Assembly: GCA_037953745.1 (NCBI GenBank)
Contig: JBAKBP010007998.1
Span: 1 to 64,000 of the forward strand
Source of the DNA: Lithodes maja
Lineage: Eukaryota; Arthropoda; Malacostraca; Decapoda; Lithodidae
Direction of reading: 5' to 3'
Length of the DNA stretch: 64,000 nucleotides
Each line of letters begins with the position of its first letter. The stretch's first letter is position 1. The notes below the pieces were generated by a model that worked only from the letters and a program-made list of their open reading frames with translations, searched no databases and had not been told where the DNA came from. Shown here one piece after another: positions 10,098 through 20,303 of this stretch. The position numbers and the translations under genes were made by a program.

Positions 10098-11912
10098 TGC
10101 ATTTCTTGTAGACTTAAGAAGCTGGAGTTTTCTCTTTAGCACTGATTTAGAAGTTGCTGCCCTCATTTCCCCATTATCCTCAAACATTGATGTTGGAAGA
10201 GGAGCCAGTTCATGGTTGAACAATTCTTTCAGGTCAATGTCTCTTGTTGATATCAGTCCCATCACTCTTGAGAAGATCAGCTGGGTGTCATAGATAATAC
10301 CATCTCCACACTTCACTCCTTTCCTGCTGACAGCCATTGTCACCACAGAATTCTTCAATGGGGCATTGAAACCCTCTGGCCAAGATTGCTCATACTTTAA
10401 CATTTGGGTTCTTCCAATGTTTATGGCATCATCAACGTTTACAGAGTCTGAACTAATTCTTCCAGTGACAATATTCAGGATGCCATCCATGTGTTCTTCA
10501 GGGTCTAGAGGGTGAATACAGAGTTGAAGCTTTTCACGGATATTTTTCCTGTCGTCTCTTGCATCAGACGCAATTCTTGCTTCTCTTTCCTCCTTGTGTG
10601 AAGTGATGGTATTGTCCAGTGTAGTAGCATCTCTCATATCATTCAAGTCTTTTAGGAGGTGGCTGCTTGTATGGAGACTGAGAGCCCAGCACTTCAGGGC
10701 ATTGGGACTCAGTGTAATCCCAATCATCCCTCCTGGACCATGACCATATCGCATAAAAGTTGTTTCTATGAACATATCAGACCAAATAGCATTCCACAGA
10801 CCAGACTTATGCCGCATCACATGTTCACCTTTTCTAAACCTTGATTGCACCTCCTCAGGAAGTTTCTCCATTGATCGCAAGTAATATAGCCCATACCTCC
10901 CATAATTTACATGTCTTGCTGCGAAGAAGTAAGGCATCATTAAACCAACTGCCTGCAGATGCAAGGTCCATTCTCTTTCTCTTTCTGCTCGAACAAACAG
11001 CATCATAATCATTACAGGTTTGATTAAACAATCTAACCAAAGCTTGCTTGTCCTACTATGTGTTGCTCTCTTTTCCAGGACCTTCATCATATCATCATAG
11101 CATTCAACATCCTGTAAGACACTGTGTAATACCTCCTCACTAACCATTCTCAAGGCTCTAATGTTTTGGGGAAAGTTCTTTCCACTTAGCATTCGAGTTA
11201 CTCCTCCAAAGGCAGCTTTCAATATGTCTTCTAAACCAGTGTTGGCCATCAGTACACCAACACAACCAACAAAGCTCATCAACATGTGCATGCCTCCAAG
11301 TCGAGGAACAAAGTTGGGGAACACTTGTGGATGCACCCATATAACATTGACCATGACCCGATACAACTGTTGATCAGCAGTGAACACTGTAAATGTCTGG
11401 TCACATTTCATTGTGAGTCTTTGAGCTTCACACATTGCTGTCATCATGGTATCTGGGTCTGAAGGAACCATATCTATTAGAGGAGTGTACATGGCTGTGG
11501 TTGCAGGTTTCAGTTTCTGACCTTGTTCTCTTGCTAATCTGGTATTATAACCTCCATATTCTGGGGTTTTCGGTATACAAACTATACTCTTCAAGAACTG
11601 GAAATCCAAGTCTTGGGCTCTTCTCGTCAGGACCACTTGTTCACACAACACTTTCAGCTGTACAACACTACGCTGAGCTTCTTGGGCAGGCATGCTTGGC
11701 TTTTTCGGCCCATAATAATGCTTTACTTTTAAGTCAGGTGTCACCTCTTTTTTCATGTCTTCTTTTACTATACGGGCTATTGATTCTGCTTCTTCCTGGC
11801 TGGCATTTTCATTCTTCTTCTCTTGTGTCATTAATAATGCAAGTGCATGTGTTGATTTGAGTCCATTCTGTGAAGATATGTTAGTGTCAAAGTTGTCGGC
11901 TACAGCTTGAAT
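10098..11912 (-). pseudogene. Academ-like transposase, middle piece
   Basis: In the same frame as the N-terminal piece, separated from it only by the TAA at 11913-11915, and cut at its 3' end by the Jockey-like LINE. The first part is charged and likely coiled (TQEKKNENASQEEAESIARI). A long section follows with FTADQQLYRVMVNV, PRLGGMHMLMSFVG and MSDMFIETTFMRYGHGPGG-like text near 10720-10800. That type of segment is common in uncharacterised invertebrate proteins that I associate with mobile elements. No catalytic motif can be named with confidence. The last residues of the open frame after the insertion point belong to the LINE, not the transposase. Confidence 0.75.
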
Positions 11913-13193
11913 TTATCCCTCTGTTGATTTGCTAATGGCCCGAACTTTGCTATTCACATCAGCAGCAGCAGCTACAGCGGCAGATGCTTTAAACCGTAAC
12001 ACCTCATCATACGAACAAGTTACCCCAAAGTCGTTCAAGGCCTCAATTTTATTTTTTTCTCTAGTCTGTACACCAAGGGCTATCTGGAGAGATGTTGGCC
12101 TATTATTAAGAATGCTAGTGATCATATTACTTATAAGCAGAGCTGGGAGTGTGTCCTCAAGTTTTGGTGATAAACTTGATAAGAATGAAAGCAAAGTCAT
12201 ACTGGCTTCTTCCTTGGCAATGATTTTGTCAATTGTTGTTTTATATGTATTTCTTGTAGGATGAAGCTCTTTACATTCTCGCACCACTTGTTTGGCTAGA
12301 GTATCTATAACCTGGTCATCTTCATGTGATTCATCTAATGTCAGCAAACTAGAGGCAGTGGAGCGAAATAAAACAATGTTGGCATGGCCAGGTGATGAAA
12401 ACACTACCAAATCATCACCAAAGAATTCAGCTATGCCTTTTAGAAGTGTTTTCCTTGACAAAAGTACCCCCCCATAAGATTTGTAAGTTTCAAAGAGTTG
12501 CTTAGATGACCATACTTGCAATTTATTAGCACTCATGTTATTCACAATATCATCCAAGGCGGGATCTTTTTTCTGGCCATAATCATCTTTGGAGGCACTT
12601 GCAATAGATCGTTGAGCCATAAAGTCTTTCCTACAGTCATCATGGTAACGAGCATCAGCTGCATGTAGGTCACTAATGGATCCCAAGACACGTATTTTGA
12701 CTGCATTAGCATGGTGATCACTACGTTTTTTACAAACTTCAAGGATTGCCTCTTTAAAAGATTGACTTGGCCGATCTTCAGTTCTACACAAATAAGCTTT
12801 ACGCCACCGAGCTGGGTTCTTGGGGTCAGGGCACATGGCACATTTTTCTCCACAAAATAAGCAATGTTCACGGAAGTTAAAGATATCAGTATGAGATCGA
12901 TGGCTACGTTTCAGTGGACGTAAATCAGTGGAAGATGTTTTAGCCCCCCTTTTTCTCAGGTGGCGTTTTATGTGATATGTAGATGTGTAGGACGAGACGC
13001 AAGTTCTATGGCAATTCAGTGTTAAATAAGAATTTTCTGAAAGCTTCCTCTCAAGATCGTTATGAATGCTATCCTGTCTGAGTTTGCTGGATTCTATAAT
13101 TTTTCTTACACGATCAGGGCCACAGTCAGTTAATTCCTTGCCTGAAGCTGCACAGTAAAAAATGTCAGACAGACAACAGCATGCCATTTTCAA
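11913..13193 (-). pseudogene. Academ-like transposase, N-terminal Cys-cluster piece
   Basis: Starts at ATG 13193 (MKMACCCLSDIFYC), about 210 bp inside the right TIR, so this start is plausible. Cys/His groups are CLFCGEKCAMC near residue 112, a single Cys in AYLCRTED, and RYHDDCRKDF near residue 182. Together they look like the multi-Cys zinc-binding domain described for Academ proteins. The frame ends at TAA 11913-11915 and then stays open in the same frame for a further 600 codons, so the TAA is a nonsense mutation or a rarely bypassed stop. Confidence 0.75.
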
Positions 13194-13406
13194 ATTGTGT
13201 CCACAAACACGATATCACACTCTGAAACAAAAGATATTTTTTTTTTTAAATTTCATTAAAATAGTTGCTTTATAACATGATATTTTATTTTATGAGTAAG
13301 ATAATAGTTCAGCATTATTCCTCAGCATCAAAAACATAGAAATTGACACTTTTTATCTTCACAGCACCGTTTAAAATGGAATTCCATATTTTCGGTCGCC
13401 ATATTG

Positions 13407-13550
13407 ACCGCCATCTTGAATACCTTAAATTGCTCAAGGGTGCCAAGGTGGCATCAGTCAGATTCATCATCTAGACACCCTAACCTTGCAAAATATGCAA
13501 AAATATATTGTGCAGACCACATTTCCAGGTTTTGACCTCTGCCGCCAGAC
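13407..13550 (-). repeat. Right terminal inverted repeat of the Academ-like transposon
   Basis: Inverted complement of 3997-4151 with small indels. The outermost bases on the plus strand are gccgccagac, followed by TA. Confidence 0.88.
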
Positions 13551-13552
13551 TA

Positions 13553-14023
13553 GTACTGTTCCCATGTGTGGGGAGGTTCCACACATGCATCTCTGCTCGA
13601 AAGGGTAACATAACAAAAGCATTTCCTCTTACCAACTCTCCTCCCATTACTAACACACTTCAATAACTTTCCATCCGCCGCAATGTTACATATATTTATC
13701 TTTTCTATCGCCATGGTACTATAACTGTTCTTCAGAATTATTTCAGTGTATACATTCCCCTTTGCAGAGTGTTTGTGCCATCTGTCTTTCAACTCGTTAG
13801 CATCCCTATTCTGTCCTACTCAATAACCCAAGAGTTAATCTATCTTCTACTCGACCGATTAACTTTGGAATTATTTGCCTCAATTCATCTCTCCCTAAAG
13901 ATATGTGCGTAAAGGCATTTTGACTCGCATACCTTGAATTCGGCTACCTATCACACTTTATCCTGAAGGAAGAGTCGCTACAAGCAGTCTTGATTGTCAT
14001 ATGTCGCCTTCCTAAACACACAC

Positions 14024-14063
<40 letters not shown>

Positions 14064-14300
14064 CACCTAGGGCATAAATAGGCCTAAAGGTCCGTGTATG
14101 ACGTAAGAGTAATGATAGACTCAGTACAGTCAAGGTTAATAACTCCTTACAACACATTAACATAAATTATCACCACCTATATTTACGAGGTGGTGTCGGG
14201 GGTTCAGGTAGGTTCTACTCCAGGGGTTTTACAATATTATTTTGTATAGGCCTATTGATATATATATTTGCTTATAGATTTGTTACATATTGATTCATAT
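13553..14300. other. No gene recognised; flank of the DNA transposon
   Basis: Contains a TA microsatellite (about 14026-14058) and nothing that reads as an exon or a known repeat. Confidence 0.5.
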
Positions 14301-14399
14301 TTAACCCCTTCAGCAAGATGACAATCTTCATCTTATTCTGGTTACCTTTAGACAATTTTCTTTAAATTGTAATCTACCTTTAGGACTCAAAGGGGTAAA
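14301..14399. mobile_element. Half of an AACCCCTTCAGC-type MITE
   Basis: Begins TTAACCCCTTCAGCAAGATGA and ends caaaggggtaaat. Its reverse complement aligns along its length with 608-700, so two copies of the same short family lie 13.6 kb apart. Confidence 0.7.
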
Positions 14400-14683
14400 T
14401 ACTTTATCTTAACCCAATCAGTGCAGGTGATTTTCCGCTATAATAGGGCTCATTCAGGTATTCCTGATTGCTTAACCCTTTCCCTGCGGATGATGTTCTG
14501 GAACGCAGGTAATTTACAGCAATTTCCAGGCTTTAAAAGCCTGTAAAAGCCGTAGAAATCGAGTGTCAATGGGCGGGAGCGTGAGGGACCTCCGTCCGAC
14601 CCTCAGAGCAGCCAGCCGCTCACTGAGGGAGACTGTGGTCTCGCGCGGTTGTCTCGACAGTGTTGCCAAGCGAGCGAGAGCTA

Positions 14684-14688
14684 ATAAT
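14684..14688. other. Target site duplication ATAAT, left copy
   Basis: The matching copy is at 20304-20308, directly outside the 3' LTR. Joining the flanks gives ctaATAATtagcg. Confidence 0.85.
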
Positions 14689-14910
14689 TATAATAATAAT
14701 GTATACACCACTATTGTCCAACACCATATGCACCACAGACACTTTAGACTTGCGGGCGCCTCTGGCACCCAGGCCTGTGGAGGCAGCAAGTCCTTCAGTT
14801 CACACCAGACTCTCACAGAACCAACTAGCGTCTCGGCGCTCCTGTACTCAACCCTAGCCAATAAAGGATTGAAGAGTACTGGTGTTATATCTCCATTCAT
14901 CTTTATTATA
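14689..14910 (+). repeat. 5' LTR of the Ty3/Gypsy element
   Basis: 222 bp, from tataataataatgtatacac to ctttattata, with AATAAA at 14860-14865 as a likely polyadenylation signal. The ends are not the classical TG...CA; the limits were set from the direct repeat with 20082-20303 and the ATAAT duplication. Confidence 0.95.
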
Positions 14911-14928
14911 TGGCGCAGTGTATATCAG
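14911..14928 (+). promoter_or_regulatory. Primer binding site
   Basis: TGGCGCAGTGTATATCAG begins with TGG right after the LTR. The TGGCGCAGT start recalls the tRNA-Ser sites of the Drosophila 17.6/297 group; the exact tRNA is unverified. Confidence 0.75.
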
Positions 14929-14941
14929 TATCTGAACCTAC

Positions 14942-17900
14942 ATGGAGAACCTGCACTACCTAGCTGAGGCTGCAGCGGCTGTGGAAGCCGGCTTGCCGCC
15001 ATGCGGTCCCCACCCGGCTACATCTACCTCCCAACCGGTCGAGCCTTCATTACCCGATGCCCTGTCTCCATACCCATCCATCGTCTACTTGAATGAAAGG
15101 ATCGACGCCCTCCAATCGAGTATCGCCACCTTTCTACAGCATCACCAGGACCAGCAGCATCTACAACATCGCCCCGCGACAGCTCCACCACCGCCCCGCC
15201 AGGATCTCCAGCCCCACCAGCCTCTACAACATCAGCCCCAGGCCAGTAATGTTACCCACCAGGCTGACCCATCCTTTGCCTCACACCCCACCAGTGATAC
15301 ACTTATTCATCCCTCTACACAGACACCCACACCTCATACATCTCCCCATGTCTCAGTGCCCTACCATATGCCAGTTACCCATGTCTCAGTGCCCCACCAT
15401 ATGCCAGCTACCCATGTCTCAGTGCCCCACCATATGCCAGCTACCCATGTCTCAGTGCCCCACCATATGCCAGTTGCCCATGTCTCAGTGCCCCACCATG
15501 TGCCAGTTATTCCCCACATGTCTTTATTACATAATATGAACATGACTAATCCCTTTACCCACCCTCTCAAGAGCGAACATCCCACACCCTCCCCAACTGA
15601 CGGCCAGGCCCACACTGGTGTCGGTAGCGACGGTCGGTATTACGGCGGCCATTATGCCCCCCCTGGCTATCGTACGGCTGGCACCAACCCTCACGGCGCA
15701 GCCCCTTCTGCGCATGACATCATCATACCACCACCACCACCTCCACCTCCACCACCACCACCACCTCAAGTCCCTTCCTACCCAGCCCAGCTACGCCCCG
15801 CCCCGCCCCGCCGGGCTGCCCCTACGCGGCCCCAGGCCGCTTTACATATGCCGGGACACGCCCTACGCAAATTCTGGGCTGATTGGGAGGTCTACAAGCG
15901 GCTCGTCCTTCTACCACCTCACGAGGCTACCATCGAGCTCTACCAGACGTGCGACCCCGCCCTTCAGAGCGCCATATTTGCTCACAATCAGGCGTTCTCC
16001 TCATTGCCAGAAATCGACCTAGCAACTCTCATCACACAACTCGTCCACCGACAACGGAACCGCGCAGCCGCTCGCCACCACTTCCGGTCTCTTCTCCAAC
16101 AACCTACTGAACAGATCCGGGACTACGTCACACGTATTACGGAGGCCACTTTGGACTGTGGCTTTACCTGCCCCTGTTGCCACACTGATGTCTCTGACGA
16201 GCACATACGGGACCAAGTGACTATCGGGATTAGTGATTCGTCCCTTCAGCAAGATGTTTTAACTAAAGACCGCACCCTACCTACCTTACAAGATGTTATC
16301 AACTACTGTGTGGGGTTCGAATCTGCGGCACTCGATCAGACGGCAATGCAACCGGGGGTACATGCTGTGAAATCACCATACCAGCGTCTCAAGAGTACTT
16401 ACCCACGCCCCGCCCCTATCCAGCCCCCCGCCCAACCTACTCAGCCCCCGTCGCCCGCCCCACCACCTCCCCACGTCGGCCCCACTTCATCTCCCTCACG
16501 TTGCTCCGGGTGTGGCCTATCTTCACATTCACAAGCCCAACGATCTTCGAAGTGTCCTGCATGGGGCAAGACCTGCACGGCGTGTAATAAACCTAACCAC
16601 TTTGCCAAGGTTTGTAAATCCACCTCTTCCCAGTGCAGTGGGTGCGGCCTATCCACACACTCTCGAGCCGAACGCCCATCCAAATGCCCTGCTTGGGGCA
16701 AGACCTGCCCGTCGTGCAACAAACTCAACCACTACTCCACAGTTTGTCACTCCACGCCCTCACCTTCATCCGCGGCTGTTATCATTGGTACTATCAAACA
16801 GGCTGTTAACAAACCAACACCCGCACGGCTCCCCTCCTTGCCCATTACAATTTCTACTGCCATGTCGCCCCACTCTCACCCCACCAGCGTCACGGCCCAC
16901 CCTGACACGGGTGCCCAAGTATCTGTGGCTGGTTTGCAATTACTACGGGCACTGGGCCTCCAACGCCACCACCTACAGCCTACACACCAACGGATCACGG
17001 CCGTGGGGGGTCACACTCTCCAGGTCCTGGGTTATGTGCCGACTACCATTACCGCCACTGACGTTGCCGGCACCCCCTACACTACTGATGATGATATTTT
17101 TATTATTCAGGCACAGTCACCGTTATTTATTAGCATTTCAGCTTGTAGGGCACTACATATCATCCCTCCCGACTTCCCCACACCTACCCCCTGCATGGCC
17201 GCCCACACAGCCCAACCACCACCCACCTTGACCAGGACCCCTCCACCACACCGGCCTACTTCCCTCCCCTTCCCACCTAACGACCTGCACCTGTCTGACC
17301 TTCGTGACTGGTTCTTGTCACAGTTTGCATCTTCAGCATTTAACACCACCAGCGGCCCACTCCCCACGATGTCTGGCCCTCCTATGCACATCCACATCAA
17401 GCCTGGCACATCTCCACGTGCCGTGCACACCCCTGCCCCTATACCACATCATTGGAAGGCCCAGGTCAAAGCAGATCTCGACAGGGATGTCGCACTGGGC
17501 ATTATTGAGCCTGTCCCCATCGGTACCCCTACTACCTGGTGTTCTAGGATGGTGGTGGTCGCCAAGAAAACTGGACAACCCCGCCGTACAGTTGACCTGC
17601 AGGCACTCAACCACGCCTGCCTTCGGGAGACACATCACACCCCGAGCCCATTCAACTTGGCCCAATCCATCCCTGCAGGCACTCGTAAGACGGTCCTAGA
17701 CGCCTGGAATGGATACCATGCTGTTCTACTCGACGAATCCAGCAGGGAGGCTACAACTTTTATCACAGAATTTGGGCGTTACAGGTATATCAGGGCCCCT
17801 CAAGGCTACTTGGCAGCTGGCGACGCCTATACCCGACGCTTCGACGCAATCATACAGGCTGTCCCTCGTAAGGTGAAGTGTGTCGACGACTCCCTTTTGT

Positions 17901-20086
17901 GGGACTCTTCAGTCGAGGAGGCATTTTGGCACACTTTTGATTACCTGGCCCTCTGTGCAACCAACGGTGTCACTTTCAACCCTGACAAGTTTACCTTCGC
18001 CGCCCCTTCAGTTGACTTTGCCGGACTCACCATCACAGACACTGGAATTAAGCCATGCACGTCCATGATTAAGGCCATCCGTGACTTTCCCACGCCCACA
18101 GACATCACGGGAGCCCGGTCGTGGTTTGGTCTCGTTGAACAGGTCGCCTGGGCCTTCAGCATCAAACCGGAAATGGCGCCCTTCCGGGAACTTGTGCAGT
18201 CCAAAACCCCCTTCCACTGGGATGAGGCACTCGACCGTACCTTTGCCACATCTAAGGACCACATCACACACCTGGTTGAGGAAGGGGTCTGCTCCTTCGA
18301 GATCGGCAGACCCACGTGCCTCGCCACAGACTGGAGCAAAACCGGCCTTGGCTTCCTCCTACTCCAACAACATTGTTCCTGCCCCACCGCATCTGCCCCC
18401 ACCTGTTGCAAGGTCGGTTGGAAACTTATCTTCGCCGGCTCCCGTTTTACCACACCTGCGGAGTCCCACTACGCACCCGTCGAAGGCGAGGCTTTAGCAG
18501 TGGCTGACGCCCTTGACAGATGCAGAATGTTTGTCCTGGGCTGCCCTGACCTCGTCGTCGTCGTGGATCACAGACCTCTACTGCACATCCTTAACGACCG
18601 GTCCCTTGACAACATACCAAACCCTCGCCTGTTCAAAATTAAGGAACGTACCCTACGATACCAGTTCATCATTCAACATACGCCTGGCAAATGGCACCGC
18701 GGCCCTGACGCTGTCTCCCGCTACCCGACCAGGCCCTCCGCGGACGCCCATGATGTGCATAGTGCGGCCGCCAGTGAGCTCGATATCCACTCAGTTGCCT
18801 TGGCCTCCCTCACCATGCTCGCCGCCATACCTGACCCAGTTGTATCATGGTCTGACCTTAAATCTGCCGGCCAACAAGACAGCGAGTATACCTCCCTTCT
18901 TCAGACCATCCCCGAGGGCTTCCCGGACTCCAGAGAGGCGACCGCCCCACAACTACGACAGTTCTGGGGTGTTAGAGACCGCCTCACTTCCGTCGACGGG
19001 GTAGCCCTCATGGATCAACGACCAGTCATCCCCCATCATCTTCGGTCCAGAGTTCTCGAGGCCCTTCACTCAGCTCATCAGGGTATGACTGGCATGAAGG
19101 CCCGTGCACGTGCGAGTGTTTACTGGCCAGGTATTGACAAGGCCCTACGCAACTGCCTGGATACCTGCCACTACTGCCGCGCCCACGCCCCGTCCCAGCC
19201 GAAAGAGCCACTCATGTCATCTGACCCACCCCAATGGCCATACGACCAGGTAGCCGCCGATTTTTTTCAGCACCAGGGCAAACACTACCTGGTCTACGTC
19301 GATCGCTTCTCCAGCAATATCCACATCTTCTACCTGCCACCAGGTAAATGTGATGCTCACCACCTCATCTCGGCGTGCCGTACCCTCTTCACCCACTACG
19401 GAGCACCCCGGGTACTGGCGAGCGATGGTGGGCCCCAGTTCACAGCCGGGGACTTCCAAGAATTCCTGGCACATTGGGGTGTGTCACAACGGGTCAGCTC
19501 TGCGTTCTACCCTCAGTCTAATGGCCGCGCCGAGCTGGCTGTTAAAGCAGCCCGCCGCATCATCGCGGACTGTACATCCCCCACTGGCTCTCTAGACAAC
19601 AACGCCGCAGCCCGCGCCCTCCTCCAATACAGGAACACACCCCTCTCGACCATTGACAAGTCACCAGCTCAACTTCTCTTCGGCAGGACCCTACGGGACC
19701 ACGTCCCCTGCAATCCTGCACTTCTCCACCTCCACCCCCACTGGCTTCTCTCGGCCGAAGCTCGTGAGGCAGCCCTTTTTCACCGTAACGCTGCCCTAGC
19801 CACATACTATAATGCTTCAGCCCGGCCTTTATCACCACTCCACGTCGGTGACCGGGTCTCCGTCCAGAACCAGGGGGGCAACAACCCAACACGGTGGAAC
19901 AAGACTGGCACTGTAGTGGAGGTGCATCCACACCGCCAGTATACCATCCGGGTGGATGGGTCGGGGCGAGCCACGCTCCGCAACCGCCGCTTCCTACGAC
20001 AGCTTCGTCTACCGCCCTCCACTCAACCTACACCGCCCGACTCCACCATCGCCTCGTCGGACGCCAATAGGGGGGGGGAGATATAA
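14942..20086 (+). CDS. Gag-Pol polyprotein, Ty3/Gypsy
   Basis: A single 1,714-residue frame with no gag/pol frameshift. Order: a Pro/His-rich Gag with an 11-residue tandem repeat (about residues 137-190), a capsid-like part, and two zinc knuckles CTACNKPNHFAKVC (about 545) and CPSCNKLNHYSTVC (about 589), each preceded by a CSGCGL unit. Then come protease PDTGAQVSVAG (about 652), reverse transcriptase with KCVDDSLLWD (about 979), RNase H DWSKTGLGF (about 1130), integrase zinc region HSAHQG...CHYC (about 1375-1409) and the integrase DDE at ADFF, SDGGPQ and RAELA (about 1440-1530). The usual Tyr of the YxDD box is Cys here. The frame runs into the polypurine tract and ends just inside the 3' LTR. 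No envelope gene is present. Confidence 0.96.
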   Translation: MENLHYLAEAAAAVEAGLPPCGPHPATSTSQPVEPSLPDALSPYPSIVYLNERIDALQSSIATFLQHHQDQQHLQHRPATAPPPPRQDLQPHQPLQHQPQASNVTHQADPSFASHPTSDTLIHPSTQTPTPHTSPHVSVPYHMPVTHVSVPHHMPATHVSVPHHMPATHVSVPHHMPVAHVSVPHHVPVIPHMSLLHNMNMTNPFTHPLKSEHPTPSPTDGQAHTGVGSDGRYYGGHYAPPGYRTAGTNPHGAAPSAHDIIIPPPPPPPPPPPPPQVPSYPAQLRPAPPRRAAPTRPQAALHMPGHALRKFWADWEVYKRLVLLPPHEATIELYQTCDPALQSAIFAHNQAFSSLPEIDLATLITQLVHRQRNRAAARHHFRSLLQQPTEQIRDYVTRITEATLDCGFTCPCCHTDVSDEHIRDQVTIGISDSSLQQDVLTKDRTLPTLQDVINYCVGFESAALDQTAMQPGVHAVKSPYQRLKSTYPRPAPIQPPAQPTQPPSPAPPPPHVGPTSSPSRCSGCGLSSHSQAQRSSKCPAWGKTCTACNKPNHFAKVCKSTSSQCSGCGLSTHSRAERPSKCPAWGKTCPSCNKLNHYSTVCHSTPSPSSAAVIIGTIKQAVNKPTPARLPSLPITISTAMSPHSHPTSVTAHPDTGAQVSVAGLQLLRALGLQRHHLQPTHQRITAVGGHTLQVLGYVPTTITATDVAGTPYTTDDDIFIIQAQSPLFISISACRALHIIPPDFPTPTPCMAAHTAQPPPTLTRTPPPHRPTSLPFPPNDLHLSDLRDWFLSQFASSAFNTTSGPLPTMSGPPMHIHIKPGTSPRAVHTPAPIPHHWKAQVKADLDRDVALGIIEPVPIGTPTTWCSRMVVVAKKTGQPRRTVDLQALNHACLRETHHTPSPFNLAQSIPAGTRKTVLDAWNGYHAVLLDESSREATTFITEFGRYRYIRAPQGYLAAGDAYTRRFDAIIQAVPRKVKCVDDSLLWDSSVEEAFWHTFDYLALCATNGVTFNPDKFTFAAPSVDFAGLTITDTGIKPCTSMIKAIRDFPTPTDITGARSWFGLVEQVAWAFSIKPEMAPFRELVQSKTPFHWDEALDRTFATSKDHITHLVEEGVCSFEIGRPTCLATDWSKTGLGFLLLQQHCSCPTASAPTCCKVGWKLIFAGSRFTTPAESHYAPVEGEALAVADALDRCRMFVLGCPDLVVVVDHRPLLHILNDRSLDNIPNPRLFKIKERTLRYQFIIQHTPGKWHRGPDAVSRYPTRPSADAHDVHSAAASELDIHSVALASLTMLAAIPDPVVSWSDLKSAGQQDSEYTSLLQTIPEGFPDSREATAPQLRQFWGVRDRLTSVDGVALMDQRPVIPHHLRSRVLEALHSAHQGMTGMKARARASVYWPGIDKALRNCLDTCHYCRAHAPSQPKEPLMSSDPPQWPYDQVAADFFQHQGKHYLVYVDRFSSNIHIFYLPPGKCDAHHLISACRTLFTHYGAPRVLASDGGPQFTAGDFQEFLAHWGVSQRVSSAFYPQSNGRAELAVKAARRIIADCTSPTGSLDNNAAARALLQYRNTPLSTIDKSPAQLLFGRTLRDHVPCNPALLHLHPHWLLSAEAREAALFHRNAALATYYNASARPLSPLHVGDRVSVQNQGGNNPTRWNKTGTVVEVHPHRQYTIRVDGSGRATLRNRRFLRQLRLPPSTQPTPPDSTIASSDANRGGEI
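15352..15520 (+). repeat. 33-bp minisatellite inside gag
   Basis: About five copies of a 33-bp unit coding HVSVPHHMPAT variants. All are multiples of three, so the Gag frame is kept. Copy number probably varies between elements. Confidence 0.92.
20069..20081 (+). promoter_or_regulatory. Polypurine tract
   Basis: The purine run agggggggggaga directly upstream of the 3' LTR is the expected plus-strand DNA primer. Confidence 0.88.
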
Positions 20087-20303
20087 TAATAATGTATACA
20101 CCACTATTGTCCAACACCATATGCACCACAGACACTTTAGACTTGCGGGCGCCTCTGGCACCCAGGCCTGTGGAGGCAGCAAGTCCTTCAGTTCACACCA
20201 GACTCTCACAGAACCAACTAGCGTCTCGGCGCTCCTGTACTCAACCCTAGCCAATAAAGGATTGAAGAGTACTGGTGTTATATCTCCATTCATCTTTATT
20301 ATA
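20082..20303 (+). repeat. 3' LTR of the Ty3/Gypsy element
   Basis: Same length as the 5' LTR and no difference seen on reading both. Its AATAAA is at 20253-20258. Confidence 0.95.

Larger units (their letters stand above)
3997..13550 (-). mobile_element. Large TIR DNA transposon, Academ-like, with two nested LINEs
   Basis: Two inverted ends of about 145-155 bp (3997-4151 and 13407-13550) enclose a minus-strand coding region for a roughly 1,450-residue protein. Both ends begin GTCT and are flanked by TA (3995-3996 and 13551-13552), so a TA target duplication is possible but weak. Removing two LINE insertions (4265-6778 and 8329-10097) leaves about 5.2 kb. The protein has N-terminal Cys clusters, an XPG/FEN1-like nuclease section and a C-terminal Cys-rich segment. 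That combination recalls the Academ superfamily; the assignment is from memory of domain content and not tested. This copy is dead: one stop, one frameshift and one insertion. Confidence 0.8.
14689..20303 (+). mobile_element. Intact Ty3/Gypsy LTR retrotransposon
   Basis: Two 222-bp LTRs (14689-14910 and 20082-20303) appear identical by eye. A 5-bp target duplication ATAAT lies at 14684-14688 and 20304-20308. A primer-binding-like TGGCGCAGTG follows the 5' LTR at once and a G-rich polypurine tract precedes the 3' LTR. The interior has one open gag-pol frame of 1,714 codons. Everything needed for retrotransposition seems present, so the insertion is recent and may be active. Confidence 0.96.

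Noticed and set aside
15093..19931. Many ORFs of 60-240 codons in other frames of the Gypsy element
   Set aside because: Shadows of the 1,714-codon gag-pol frame, favoured by its GC-rich, proline-rich composition.
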